DNA from: Cohaesibacter marisflavi
GTDB lineage: Bacteria > Pseudomonadota > Alphaproteobacteria > Rhizobiales > Cohaesibacteraceae
Assembly: GCF_900115225.1 (NCBI RefSeq)
Contig: NZ_FOVR01000008.1
Span: 159,490 to 223,489 of the forward strand
Reading direction: 5' to 3'
DNA length: 64,000 bases
Part shown: piece after piece, positions 9,686 through 18,714 of the stretch
Numbering within the stretch: the stretch's first letter is position 1
Layout: each line of letters starts with the position of its first letter
The notes under the pieces: generated by a model
Database searches by the model: none
Seen by the model: only the letters and a program-made list of their open reading frames with translations
What the model was told of the DNA's origin: nothing
Position numbers and translations under genes: made by a program

Positions 9686-10339
9686 TTAGAAATGAAAGGC
9701 TTGCGGCTTCTGGAATTCTCTCAGCACTGGCGCGTTGGTATCAAAAGCGGAAATGCTGGAAAAGTTGTCTCCCTTGCGCAGGATGCGCACCGCTTCAGCC
9801 ATGGTTTTATCACCCTTTGCTGCAACAAGGGTTCCCCCTTCTTTTAACTGCATGAGGAGTGATTGAGGGATCTCTTCCACGGTGCCATTGATGAATATGA
9901 CATCATAAGGCCCTTCGGAAGGAACGCCTTCTTTTACATCGCCCGGAATTACAGCGACATTGTCATACCCCAGATCCGAAATGGCTGCCTCTGCGGCTGT
10001 CGCCAGCGCCTCATCGCTTTCCACTGCAACGACTGTGTTGGATAGCCAAGATGCGATAGCAGCCGTGTACCCAGAGCCAGAGCCGATGATCAGAACGAGA
10101 TCGTCTGGTTTTATGTCGGCCAGTTGCAGCATTTTCGCCAAAGGCGATGGTTGCGTCATCACGCGCGTATCGGAGATGCGGATGTCTGCGTCCGAATAAG
10201 CCAATTCCTGTTTGCTGTCTGGAACAAACTTTTCTCGCGGCACCGAAAGGAAGGCTTTCAGAATAGCGTAGGACGTGACATCTGTCGTGCGGATCTGGTT
10301 GTCCACCATGTTACGCCGCGCTTGATCGAACTGGATCAT
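9686..10339 (-). CDS. pcm: Protein-L-isoaspartate O-methyltransferase
   Basis: A 217-residue SAM-dependent methyltransferase. The N-terminus (NMVDNQIRTTDV) and VPREKFVP are typical of the alphaproteobacterial Pcm branch, and motif I is LVLIIGSGSGYTAA (about 80–93), followed by the acidic end of the next strand (VVAVESDEAL). The enzyme methylates damaged isoaspartyl residues so they can revert to aspartate. A GAGGAG precedes the ATG. It lies just upstream of tolC on the same strand, with a 350-base gap, so separate promoters are likely. Confidence 0.93.
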   Translation of the reverse strand: MIQFDQARRNMVDNQIRTTDVTSYAILKAFLSVPREKFVPDSKQELAYSDADIRISDTRVMTQPSPLAKMLQLADIKPDDLVLIIGSGSGYTAAIASWLSNTVVAVESDEALATAAEAAISDLGYDNVAVIPGDVKEGVPSEGPYDVIFINGTVEEIPQSLLMQLKEGGTLVAAKGDKTMAEAVRILRKGDNFSSISAFDTNAPVLREFQKPQAFHF

Positions 10340-10627
10340 CTTCCGAACTCCTCATCGCTTCACAGGCCTGTACCGGCGGGCTTATAGAGTGCACTATATT
10401 AAGTGCTATTCCTTCCGTGGGAAGGCGTATTTCTTTTCAATTTCAATATCGCTCTGATGGCGTCGTGGCAAGGGCAAAGGCTGTATATATACTTAAAGGT
10501 GTATGACTTTCTGTGCCGGGAGATAAAATTTCTGGGGGTGTTATCAAAAATGTCAAAAATGTCGTGGATTTGGACTTGAGACATCAATAGCCATTTGCTA
10601 TTGAGCTTCCACCACATACGCACGGAT

Positions 10628-10701
10628 GGCTCGATGGCGGAGTGGTGACGCAGCGGATTGCAAATCCGTGTACGCCGGTTCGATTCCGGCTCGAGCCTCC
10701 A
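10628..10701 (+). tRNA. tRNA-Cys (GCA anticodon)
   Basis: A 74-base cloverleaf. The 7-bp acceptor pairs GGCTCGA with TCGAGCC and is followed by T and an encoded CCA. The anticodon loop reads ATTGCAAAT within GGATTGCAAATCC, giving GCA. The T loop is GGTTCGATTCC. It stands alone between pcm and the diguanylate cyclase gene. Confidence 0.97.
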
Positions 10702-10825
10702 ACTCTCCTAAATAATTCAAGCGCTTATTAAGACTTGCTAAAGCAGGTCTTCTGGTTTTGTGCATGCTGTGACATCTGCCTCCTCTTTCATGGCGCGCTT
10801 TTTACACTGGCCAGATAAGGACATG

Positions 10826-11845
10826 TCATGCTGCGATTGTGACGGTTCTGTTCCTGCCTTTGCTTTTCGCCTGATAGAGACATTTATCCGCGACGCGTAA
10901 CAATTCCGTGACAGAATAGACGTTGCTTGTGTTGAGGGATGAGACGCCAAAGCTGGTGGTAACGGAAATCTCCTGATTACAATAGTAGGTTGGCATATTG
11001 GCAATGCTTGTGCGGATTCGTTCCGCAATTTGAAAGGCGTCAGCTATTTCGGTCTGGGGTAGCAATATGGTGAACTCCTCCCCTCCAAAACGAGCTGGTG
11101 TATCAAAAGCGCGTATCTGGCTGCGACAGATATCTGCGATCTGCTGCAACACTCTGTCCCCTGCCGCATGGCCATAAGAATCATTCACTTTCTTGAATCT
11201 GTCGATATCGAAAAGGATCAGACTCAAATCGGAATCATATCGTTTTGAACGTTCAAGTTCTTGTCGCGCCTTGAGCCAAAAGCCCTGTCTTTGTTGCAGT
11301 CCGGTCAGGCAATCGAATGTTGCGAGAGATCTGAGTTCGATTTCGTCAATCACAACGCGCCCCATATCATATAGATTGGCCAGTTGATCGTGAGTAAGCT
11401 TGCGTGGCTTGTGGTCCATGATGCAAAGGACGCCAAGATGATGGCCCGAAGGCGATGTCAAAGGCACGCCCGCGTAAAAGCGGATCTTGTGCGGGCCCTG
11501 TACGATATCGGAGTTTTTGAAGCGATCATCCAGCAAACTGTCTTCGACAACGAGTGGGTGGCCACTTTCCAATGCGACGGCGCAAAAAGACCCTTCTCTG
11601 GTGGCCTCATCCAGATGCAGCCCCTGCTTGGATTTGAACCATTGGCGGTTTTCGTCTGCAAGGGAAATGAGGGCGATTGGGGTATCAAACAAATCTCTGG
11701 TCAGGCGTGTAATGCGGTCAAATGTCTCTTCTGGTTCGGTGTCCAGAATCGCATAGCGCTTCAATTCCTGCAGGCGGCGATGTTCAGTACAAGTCACCAG
11801 AAAACTCCCTTGGCTGGTGGGGGCAATTTGGCCGGTATTTTGCAT
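10826..11845 (-). CDS. GAF–GGDEF diguanylate cyclase
   Basis: The 339-residue protein has a GAF sensory domain at about 38–170 and a GGDEF domain at about 176–337. The active site is intact as GGEEF (254–258), with the substrate/metal segment FDIDRFKKVNDSYGHAAGD upstream. An RxxD inhibitory site (R245–D248) sits exactly five residues before GGEEF, so product feedback by cyclic di-GMP is likely. No membrane segment is visible, so it should be cytoplasmic, sensing a small ligand or redox state through GAF. It has no operon partners, and the ligand is unknown. Confidence 0.93.
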   Translation of the reverse strand: MQNTGQIAPTSQGSFLVTCTEHRRLQELKRYAILDTEPEETFDRITRLTRDLFDTPIALISLADENRQWFKSKQGLHLDEATREGSFCAVALESGHPLVVEDSLLDDRFKNSDIVQGPHKIRFYAGVPLTSPSGHHLGVLCIMDHKPRKLTHDQLANLYDMGRVVIDEIELRSLATFDCLTGLQQRQGFWLKARQELERSKRYDSDLSLILFDIDRFKKVNDSYGHAAGDRVLQQIADICRSQIRAFDTPARFGGEEFTILLPQTEIADAFQIAERIRTSIANMPTYYCNQEISVTTSFGVSSLNTSNVYSVTELLRVADKCLYQAKSKGRNRTVTIAA

Positions 11846-12317
11846 AGAGTTTATTAATAAAATGTGACCTCAAGTTGTGATCGTAATTGAATAAAACTTG
11901 CTGAAATTTGCACTTTCATGCGGAATGAAATGGCCTTTCTCTAAATGGATAATTTCTGGCGTGTTCTTGACAAACATGGATAGAAAAAAAATTTGTCATT
12001 ACATAGATTTACAGACGTTTCATTAGTTATGTTGGGGTCTGATGCGAACATGACCCAGGCCTTTTCTGCTATTGAAAAATTGATTACAATTGCATCTATT
12101 GGGCGGCCCTGTTGGGAAAGGTGCAAAAGTTAACGCAATGGGTGCGCTTTATTTGTAAATGCTATTGTTTTGTTGAATTCTCAAATCAATTTGGCATTGG
12201 CAATTATTCTGGTCATATCAATCCGAACGGTTGCTCAAAAGCCCGTTTGGGTTTGCATCCCATGGCTAAAAGGTCTATGCGTTAGTCTCAATTGCCGAAC
12301 AATTTGGGGCTTGGATT
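11846..12317. other. Intergenic stretch upstream of cobC
   Basis: About 470 AT-rich bases between the divergent cyclase and cobC genes. I looked for a cobalamin riboswitch here because cobC follows, but I see no B12 box or the associated helices. No gene, RNA or strong terminator is visible. Confidence 0.5.
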
Positions 12318-13346
12318 ATGGTAGCCAGCGACGACAACATTATGATGCATGGGGGCGATCTGTCCGCAGCAATGAACCGATATGGCGGAACACGGGAAGG
12401 TTGGCTGGATCTATCTGCTGGTATCAACCACGTGTCTTATCCATTTGATAGAGATTCTGCACTGGATTCAATTGGTTGTCTTCCGACACAAGCGGATCTT
12501 GTCGATTGTCTGGCAGCTGCGCGCGTGGCTTACAATGTTCCCGATGAAGTATCGATTGTTGCGTCATCCGGGACGCAGTCTCTTATTCAGTCCATGCCGG
12601 TGCTGTTGGGCACAAACCAGAGTTGCCTCATTCTCGGACCGACCTATTCTGAGCATCAGCGCGCCATGGCGCGTGCCGGTGTTGATGTGGCGATGGTCAA
12701 TGAAGTGCCGAAGGAATTCTTCCCGGGCGATTGCCTGCTGGTTTGCAACCCGAACAATCCGGATGGTCGAACGCTGGAAGCTGAGTTGCTCGTTGAATTG
12801 GCGAGCAAGCTGCATCGCCAGCGGGGACTACTCATCGTTGATGAGGCCTTTGCGGATGTAAATCCTCAGTTGAGCGTAATGCCGCATCTCGCTGAAATGC
12901 CAAACTGCGTCATTCTGCGCTCCTTTGGCAAATTCTTTGGTCTATCCGGCATCCGGCTCGGCTTCCTCATGGGGCATGAGGTCCAGATTAGCAAGATTCG
13001 CGACATGCTGGGTCCTTGGGCTGTTTCCACCCCTGCCCTGCGCGTTGGCACTCAAGCGCTGAGTGATCTGGAATGGCAAAAGAGCCAGCGTGAAAAGCTT
13101 CAGGCTCAAGCCGAGCTGATGGACAAGGTACTCGATAAACGTGGTCTTTACACCGCTGGAGGCACGTCGCTTTTCCGTCTGGTGATCAAGGAAGACGCGC
13201 GCGATCTTCACCGCAAGCTGGCTGAAATGCACATCTGGTCACGTATCTTCGACTATCGCTCCGATTATATCCGTTTCGGTATTCCTATCGATCAGAAAGC
13301 GATGAACCGATTTGACGAAGCACTTGGCAAGGTTATGTATCGGTGA
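12318..13346 (+). CDS. cobC: Threonine-phosphate decarboxylase (cobalamin biosynthesis)
   Basis: A 342-residue PLP enzyme of the fold-type I aminotransferase family that makes (R)-1-amino-2-propanol phosphate, the linker joining the corrin ring to the lower nucleotide loop in B12. The N-terminal HGGDLSAAMNRYGG and LDLSAGIN fit CobC/CobD. NPNNPDGR is the usual PLP-pocket motif, and the Schiff-base lysine is in LRSFGKFFGLSGIRLGF. The ATG at 12318 lacks a clear ribosome site; ATGs at 12342 or 12345 are alternatives. It overlaps cbiB by four bases (GTGA), so the two are translationally coupled. I use the alphaproteobacterial name cobC; Salmonella calls it cobD. Confidence 0.93.
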   Translation: MVASDDNIMMHGGDLSAAMNRYGGTREGWLDLSAGINHVSYPFDRDSALDSIGCLPTQADLVDCLAAARVAYNVPDEVSIVASSGTQSLIQSMPVLLGTNQSCLILGPTYSEHQRAMARAGVDVAMVNEVPKEFFPGDCLLVCNPNNPDGRTLEAELLVELASKLHRQRGLLIVDEAFADVNPQLSVMPHLAEMPNCVILRSFGKFFGLSGIRLGFLMGHEVQISKIRDMLGPWAVSTPALRVGTQALSDLEWQKSQREKLQAQAELMDKVLDKRGLYTAGGTSLFRLVIKEDARDLHRKLAEMHIWSRIFDYRSDYIRFGIPIDQKAMNRFDEALGKVMYR

Positions 13347-14338
13347 TTCCATTTGGTGGACTGTTCGCTGGTGCGGTCCTTCTGGCTTTGCTTCTGGACG
13401 CGGTGTTTGGTGAGCCTGATTGGTTATGGCGCCGGATGCCGCATCCTGTGGTTTTTTTCGGTAAAGCGATTTCCTTTTTCGAGACACGTTTCAATCGCCC
13501 CAAGGACCAAAGTGCCTTATTGGGGCGGTTAGCGGGGACTTTTTCCCTGGCTATCCTTCTTCTGCTGGGCTGCGCTCTGGGAACCGGGATACAGCTCGGG
13601 TTGATGGAGCTTGGTGGCGTTGGGGGCGTTCTGATTGCCGTGATTGCTTCGACCCTGCTCGCTCAGAAAAGTCTTTATGAGCATGTGGAGCGGGTCGCCG
13701 TGCCGCTATCTCAATCTGACTTGCAAGGTGCACGCGCTGCTGTTTCCATGATTGTCGGACGCGACACCAGTAAGCTAGACGAGGCGGGCGTTACGCGCGC
13801 GGCCATAGAGAGTCTTGCGGAGAACTATTCCGATGGAATCGTTGCACCACTTTTTTGGCTGGTGCTGTTCGGGCTGCCGGGGCTTATTTGCTATAAAATC
13901 GTCAATACTGCCGATAGCATGATTGGTCACCGGAATGAGCGCTACCTCTATTTCGGCTGGGCGGCGGCGAGGCTCGATGATGTGCTCAATCTCATTCCGG
14001 CGCGTCTCACCATGATTCTATTGCTTTTCTCGCCTGTTTCCCTGCATCGCTCCCGCACGGTTGCCTTCCAGTCATGGACGCGCTTTTTCGCTGATGCACG
14101 GCGCCACCGGTCTCCCAACGCCGGCTGGCCTGAAGGGGCCATGGCGCGCAGGCTTGACATTGCCCTCTCCGGCCCGCGCTATTATGAAGGCGTGTTGGTG
14201 GATGAGCCGTTTGTCAACGACACCGGAAGGCGGCAGATCGGAGCAGATGATATTGTGCTGGCTCTAAAGCTGTATGGACGTGCCTGTCAGTGTCAGTTTG
14301 TGATCGTTGCACTGCTTGGCACCGGCGCTCTGATCTAA
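13343..14338 (+). CDS. cbiB: Adenosylcobinamide-phosphate synthase (CbiB/CobD)
   Basis: A 331-residue inner-membrane enzyme that attaches the aminopropanol phosphate made by CobC to adenosylcobyric acid. The first hydrophobic segment leads into FGEPDWLWRRMPHPVV, and the family signature is complete: TRAAIESLAENYSDGIVAPL and NTADSMIGHRNERY with AARLDDVLNLIPAR. Four to five membrane segments are visible. It starts with GTG inside the cobC stop (GTGA overlap). It converges on cobU at 14384. Confidence 0.95.
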   Translation: MIPFGGLFAGAVLLALLLDAVFGEPDWLWRRMPHPVVFFGKAISFFETRFNRPKDQSALLGRLAGTFSLAILLLLGCALGTGIQLGLMELGGVGGVLIAVIASTLLAQKSLYEHVERVAVPLSQSDLQGARAAVSMIVGRDTSKLDEAGVTRAAIESLAENYSDGIVAPLFWLVLFGLPGLICYKIVNTADSMIGHRNERYLYFGWAAARLDDVLNLIPARLTMILLLFSPVSLHRSRTVAFQSWTRFFADARRHRSPNAGWPEGAMARRLDIALSGPRYYEGVLVDEPFVNDTGRRQIGADDIVLALKLYGRACQCQFVIVALLGTGALI

Positions 14339-14383
14339 AGGCTGGAAGTCCTTGTGTAGAGCTTCCGACTTATTGCCTCTTCG

Positions 14384-14938
14384 TCAAAGAACGAGCTTTG
14401 GTTGGTCATTTGGTTTGAGCAGAAGGGGTAAGCCACAGCGCACTTCAACGACTCGCTCACACGCTTTGGCAAGTTGCTGATTCAATCTGCCCTGATGGTC
14501 GCGGAATTGCCGCACCTGCGGGGATGACGGAACAATCCCCTGCCCCACTTCATTTGAAACGATAACAATATGAGCATGCGTTTCTGCCATGGCATCGAGA
14601 AAACCGCCCACATGGTCTTGCAGTGGTAAATCATGATAAATCAGATTGTTAAGCCAAAGAGTGGCACAGTCGATTAGAAGCACTGTCTCTGCGTTGTCAT
14701 GTTCTTTCACGACGCGATCAATGGCGATCTCTTCTTCGATCGCTTGCCAGCGTGGGCCCCGGTCGTCCTTGTGTTTCTGTATCCGTGCTGCCATCTCCTT
14801 GTCGCCAGAAAAAACCGGTGACGTAGCCACATAGATCAGATTGAAGGGACTGTCTTCACAGAGCGTCTGAGCAAATGCGCTTTTGCCAGATCTCGCTCCG
14901 CCCACAACGAGCGTCGTTCGTGCGGAATGCGTCTTCAT
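14384..14938 (-). CDS. cobU: Adenosylcobinamide kinase/guanylyltransferase (CobU/CobP)
   Basis: This bifunctional enzyme, 184 residues long, phosphorylates adenosylcobinamide and then adds GMP, preparing it for the final nucleotide-loop step. The P-loop is VVGGARSGKSAFAQ (about 11–24). NEVGQGIVPSSPQVRQFRD is the C-terminal family motif, and LLIDCATLWLNNL is the Walker B-like segment. It overlaps the preceding 94-residue membrane-protein gene by four bases (ATGA), so the two are coupled, and it converges on cbiB with 45 bases between their stops. Confidence 0.95.
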   Translation of the reverse strand: MKTHSARTTLVVGGARSGKSAFAQTLCEDSPFNLIYVATSPVFSGDKEMAARIQKHKDDRGPRWQAIEEEIAIDRVVKEHDNAETVLLIDCATLWLNNLIYHDLPLQDHVGGFLDAMAETHAHIVIVSNEVGQGIVPSSPQVRQFRDHQGRLNQQLAKACERVVEVRCGLPLLLKPNDQPKLVL

Positions 14939-15219
14939 GCCAGATCATGCTCCTGTGTTTTCTGAGGCGCTGGAAGCAGTTGGCTTCTCTTGCGCTTTTC
15001 CATCTTGATGGCGATCTTTCTGCGATATTTGCGTAAGAATGGCAAATCGATCGAAAGGATCAGTAGGCCGAGCGGGAGCATCCAGAATCCGAGGATCGGT
15101 AAGAAGCCAAGTATACCACCCAGAATCAAAAGCACGCCCAAGACCTTTCTGGCAAATGGTGACTGGGGTATTTTTATCGTTTTGGGACCAAAGCGAAATT
15201 CTTTTTGCGGGCTGATCAT
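14935..15219 (-). CDS. Small two-segment membrane protein coupled to cobU
   Basis: The protein is 94 residues long, with an N-terminal basic stretch, two hydrophobic segments (about 26–45 and 44–60, VLGVLLILGGILGFLPILGF and WMLPLGLLILSIDLPFLR) and a very basic tail (RKYRRKIAIKMEKRKRSQ). The Gly-Pro-rich hairpin between the segments is like small uncharacterised PGPGW-type membrane proteins, but I do not claim the family. It starts the unit with cobU (ATGA overlap). A role in B12 assembly is possible, since CbiB and related steps are membrane-bound, but it rests on context only. Confidence 0.7.
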   Translation of the reverse strand: MISPQKEFRFGPKTIKIPQSPFARKVLGVLLILGGILGFLPILGFWMLPLGLLILSIDLPFLRKYRRKIAIKMEKRKRSQLLPAPQKTQEHDLA

Positions 15220-15482
15220 CTGACGGGCAATCTTTGCGATGTTGTTGATAATTTACTCTTTTTGCCAATCCACCACAGCAAAACAGCGGAATTATGGCGC
15301 TTATGCACTGCTTGGTGCTGTTCTGCAGTTTAAGCTTTCTATGACAGTTGCCCTGTCTTTTCCACTGATCCACAAGAGAAATTAAAAAGATGAAAAAAGG
15401 GGCTTGGCAAGCGCGGCTCTCTCCATTAGAAACCACCTCACCAACGTTGAGACGGAAACAACGGATCAACGAAAAAGAGTTT

Positions 15483-15558
15483 TCCCCAGTAGCTCAGTTG
15501 GTAGAGCAAGCGACTGTTAATCGCTGGGTCGCTGGTTCGAGTCCGGCCTGGGGAGCCA
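15483..15558 (+). tRNA. tRNA-Asn (GTT anticodon)
   Basis: A 76-base cloverleaf with acceptor TCCCCAG / CTGGGGA, discriminator G and encoded CCA. The anticodon loop is CTGTTAA in GCGACTGTTAATCGC, giving GTT. A strong terminator follows five bases later. Confidence 0.97.
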
Positions 15559-15562
15559 TATT

Positions 15563-15597
15563 AAAGGCCTGTTACTTTCGAGTAACAGGCCTTTTTG
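15563..15597 (+). terminator. Rho-independent terminator after tRNA-Asn
   Basis: A perfect 14-bp stem (AAAGGCCTGTTACT / AGTAACAGGCCTTT) closes on a TTCG tetraloop and runs into T residues. It directly follows the tRNA and may also stop readthrough from the RND pump gene on the other strand. Confidence 0.92.
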
Positions 15598-15619
15598 ATT
15601 CCTTACATCATGGTGTCGA

Positions 15620-18600
15620 TCAGGCCTTTTTCTTTCCGTATCCGAAGTCTGTCAGAATGGCGAAGAGGCTAGGCACAAGGAAGAGCGACAACACGGTGGC
15701 GGTGAGCAAGCCAAAGGCGAGACTGTTGACCAGCGGGATAAGGAATTGCGCCTGTGTGCTCGTCTCGGAGAGCAGCGGCAACAAGCCTGCTATCGTTGTG
15801 AGGGATGTCATCACCACAGCGCGCAAACGGGCCTTGGCTGCCTGCTTTGTTGCCTGCAACGGGTCGTGTCCTGCTGCCATTTCCTCATGGATGAAGGATA
15901 CCAGCAGGATAGAGTTGTTGACTACCACGCCGGAAAGTGTTGCCAATCCCACAAGGCTTGGTATGGAGATATCCAGCCCCATGAGAAGATGGCCGATTAC
16001 CATGCCGATTGCACCCAGAGGAATGGCTGCCAGCACCACGAAAGGCAAGACATAGCTTCTAAACTGGAAGCTGAGCAGGATGAAGACGAACGCCAGCCCG
16101 ATATAGAAGTTGGTGAGAAGCGAACCGCCTGTTGTGGCTGCTTCCTTGCCCTGTCCATTGAAGGCGACGCTTACTGCCGGATATGCTTTCTTCAATTGCG
16201 GTACGAACCCGGTTTTCACTTCCATCATCAATTCGCGCGCATTGACTACTTTGGGTTTGATGGAGCCCTGAATGGTGACCGTGCGCAGACCGTCCACGCG
16301 GTTGATGCGGGCATAGCCGCGGCTCTCGGTGACATCCGCTACGGTCGATAGTGGGATTTTTGATCCGTCTGTTGCCGTCACATAGATGGAGTTGATCCCT
16401 CCCCGGCTATCAATGGCGCCTTCGGCCAGCCTGACGCGCACATCAACGCCGTAGCGACCCGTCTGGATCTCCAGACCTGTATTGCCCTGAACGACCGCTC
16501 TGAGCTCTTCTGAGACGGATTTGGCTGTCAGGCCAAGGCCTCCGGCGTCATCATGCAGCTTGACGATATATTCGGGTTTGCCTGGGCGCAGATCATCCAG
16601 CACATCCACCACGCCTTCGTAATTATAAAGGAAGGCCTTGAGGTCGTTGCCTGCCTGCTTGATCTGTTCAAGATTGCTGCCGCGCAAACGGATGTCGATG
16701 GCGTTGCCAGCCACTCCGCGTTCCTTGTCGGTGAATTTCATGGCAAGGCTGCCCGGAACCGGTCCGGTATATTTACGCCATTTGGAGAGCATTTCCTGAA
16801 GCGAGCCCTCCCGATCTTGCGCCCGCAGGAGATCGGCACTGATGGTTGCCAGATGGGGGCCCTTCTCGTTGGCGTCTGCGTTGATCCCGTAATAGACAAG
16901 GACGTTGTTCACCAGATCCTTGCCATCTTTCTGCATGGGGGCGAAATCCGCGTTGACCTTGTCGAGCGCTTTGACGACCTGCTGCACAGCCAGCTCAGTC
17001 TCAGAAAGTGGCGTCCCCTGAGGCATCAGGATACGAGCCTGAATCGTGTCGCTTTCCAGATTGGGAAAGGACCGGAATTTGAGCATCCCGCTGGAGAAGG
17101 CGCCAAAGGAGAGAATCAGCAACGCAATGATGAAGCCAGTCGTGAGATAACGCCAACTCACGGCCCAATCGATCATCGGGCCGAAAATACCGGTTCTGAA
17201 GCGTTCAAAGCCTCGCTCGAAAGCGGCATGAAATCGGGATTGTTTCTTGCTGCCTTGATTCTTGAGCGAGTGATAAAGGTGCGATGGCAGGATCAGGAAA
17301 GCCTCAATGAGGCTGATAGCAAGCGTAATGACCAGAATGACCGGAAGTACCTTGAGCACAGCGCCGATCTTGCCTGCCATGAGGGCCAGTGGGCCAACAA
17401 TGAGGATTGTCGTCAGGAAGGAGGAAATGACGCTTGGCAGTACCTGCCTTGTGCCGTTTACGGCTGCTTCCAGCTCACTCTCGCCCCGCTTGAGGCGGGC
17501 GCCGATATTTTCCGATATGACGATCGCGTCGTCCATCAAGAGGCCGGTGGAGACAATGAGCCCAACCATGGTCATGGTGTTGAGCGTATAGCCCAGCCCT
17601 TGCATGGCGAAAATTGCACCCAGGAAGGAGACCGGCAGTCCCATGGCAACCCAGAAGCTGTAGCGCAGGGAGAAGAAGACCCACATGGTCAGGAACACGA
17701 GAACAAGCCCCTGTATGCCGTTGTCTGTGAGGATCCGCAGCCGGTCGACGATGTTCGGCGACACATCCTGCGAGATATCGAGACTGACACCCGGAGGGGC
17801 GCTGGCACGTTCGCTTTCCAGAATGGTATCGATGAGGGTCTTGATCTTCAGGGTATCCTGATTGGGCGTCTTGGCAATTTCAATCAGGGCGGCGCGCTGG
17901 CCGTTGAAAGTGACTTTGTCCTCGGCAAATTCGAAAGTCTTGGTGACGGTGGCGATGTCTTTCAGGCGAACGATGCCACCATCATCTGAGCTCTTGATGA
18001 CGAGTTCGGCAAATTCACGTGGTTTGCGCCTCTGGTCCGCATAGCGCAACACCAGATCGCCACTCTTTGTTTCCAATGTGCCTGCTGGCAGGTCGACGCT
18101 CTGCACCTTGATGGCGTTGGCCACATCGGTGATGCTAAGGCCCAGGTCGCGTAAGGCCGTTTCGGATACACGAATGTCAATCAATGGGTCGGCAAAGCCC
18201 TTCATTGTGGCTTGCGCGATCTGCTTGTTGCGCATTACCCGCGAGAGCACCTTGTCGGCATAGGCAAACAGGGCGCCCGGATCGTCAATGCCGGTAATCG
18301 CGATTGTCGAGATTGTTGCGGTCCGCTCCATCTTGGTAACGGTGGGGCGCTCTACATTGGCCGGAAAACCGGTAATGGCTTCAATCTCGCTTTTGATATC
18401 GTTGTAGAAGGTATCAAAATCGCGCCCCTCGATCATGGTCACGACTGCGATGGCGAGATTTTCTCTGGCTTCACAGGTCATTTCCAGCTTGTCGGGAATA
18501 ACGCCGAGCGCTTCTTCGAAGCGGAGGCATACCGCCTCTTCAACGTCCAGCGCCGTGGCGCCGGGATAGCTGACGCGGACCTCCACCTGGGTGGGGTCGG

Positions 18601-18712
18601 TTGCCGGGAATGTGTCGCGTTGCAGTTTCGGCAAAGCCAGAATACCGATCAGCAGAATGCCGACCATCAGCAGGTTGGCTGCTGTGGGATGTTTGGCGAA
18701 ATAGCGGATCAT
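15620..18712 (-). CDS. RND-family efflux transporter, inner-membrane pump
   Basis: The product is a 1030-residue AcrB/HAE1-type transporter of full length. It has the first membrane helix (about 10–28), a porter domain, the central GMGLPVSFLGAIF-like membrane block with the LMDDAIVISENIGARLKRGE motif (conserved Asp pair that carries protons), a second membrane block (LVGLATLSGVVVNNSILLV), and the usual internal two-fold repeat. It exports a hydrophobic compound in exchange for protons; the substrate cannot be read from sequence. The adaptor gene precedes it by two bases. No outer-membrane channel gene is adjacent, so TolC (7950–9335) is a plausible partner. Confidence 0.93.
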   Translation of the reverse strand: MIRYFAKHPTAANLLMVGILLIGILALPKLQRDTFPATDPTQVEVRVSYPGATALDVEEAVCLRFEEALGVIPDKLEMTCEARENLAIAVVTMIEGRDFDTFYNDIKSEIEAITGFPANVERPTVTKMERTATISTIAITGIDDPGALFAYADKVLSRVMRNKQIAQATMKGFADPLIDIRVSETALRDLGLSITDVANAIKVQSVDLPAGTLETKSGDLVLRYADQRRKPREFAELVIKSSDDGGIVRLKDIATVTKTFEFAEDKVTFNGQRAALIEIAKTPNQDTLKIKTLIDTILESERASAPPGVSLDISQDVSPNIVDRLRILTDNGIQGLVLVFLTMWVFFSLRYSFWVAMGLPVSFLGAIFAMQGLGYTLNTMTMVGLIVSTGLLMDDAIVISENIGARLKRGESELEAAVNGTRQVLPSVISSFLTTILIVGPLALMAGKIGAVLKVLPVILVITLAISLIEAFLILPSHLYHSLKNQGSKKQSRFHAAFERGFERFRTGIFGPMIDWAVSWRYLTTGFIIALLILSFGAFSSGMLKFRSFPNLESDTIQARILMPQGTPLSETELAVQQVVKALDKVNADFAPMQKDGKDLVNNVLVYYGINADANEKGPHLATISADLLRAQDREGSLQEMLSKWRKYTGPVPGSLAMKFTDKERGVAGNAIDIRLRGSNLEQIKQAGNDLKAFLYNYEGVVDVLDDLRPGKPEYIVKLHDDAGGLGLTAKSVSEELRAVVQGNTGLEIQTGRYGVDVRVRLAEGAIDSRGGINSIYVTATDGSKIPLSTVADVTESRGYARINRVDGLRTVTIQGSIKPKVVNARELMMEVKTGFVPQLKKAYPAVSVAFNGQGKEAATTGGSLLTNFYIGLAFVFILLSFQFRSYVLPFVVLAAIPLGAIGMVIGHLLMGLDISIPSLVGLATLSGVVVNNSILLVSFIHEEMAAGHDPLQATKQAAKARLRAVVMTSLTTIAGLLPLLSETSTQAQFLIPLVNSLAFGLLTATVLSLFLVPSLFAILTDFGYGKKKA

Positions 18713-18714
18713 GA

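Noticed and set aside
11846..12317. Cobalamin riboswitch before cobC
   Set aside because: No B12 box or supporting helices could be found in the region.
16553..17989. A 478-codon open frame opposite the RND pump gene
   Set aside because: Antisense shadow of a well-defined pump gene; no start signal or domain.
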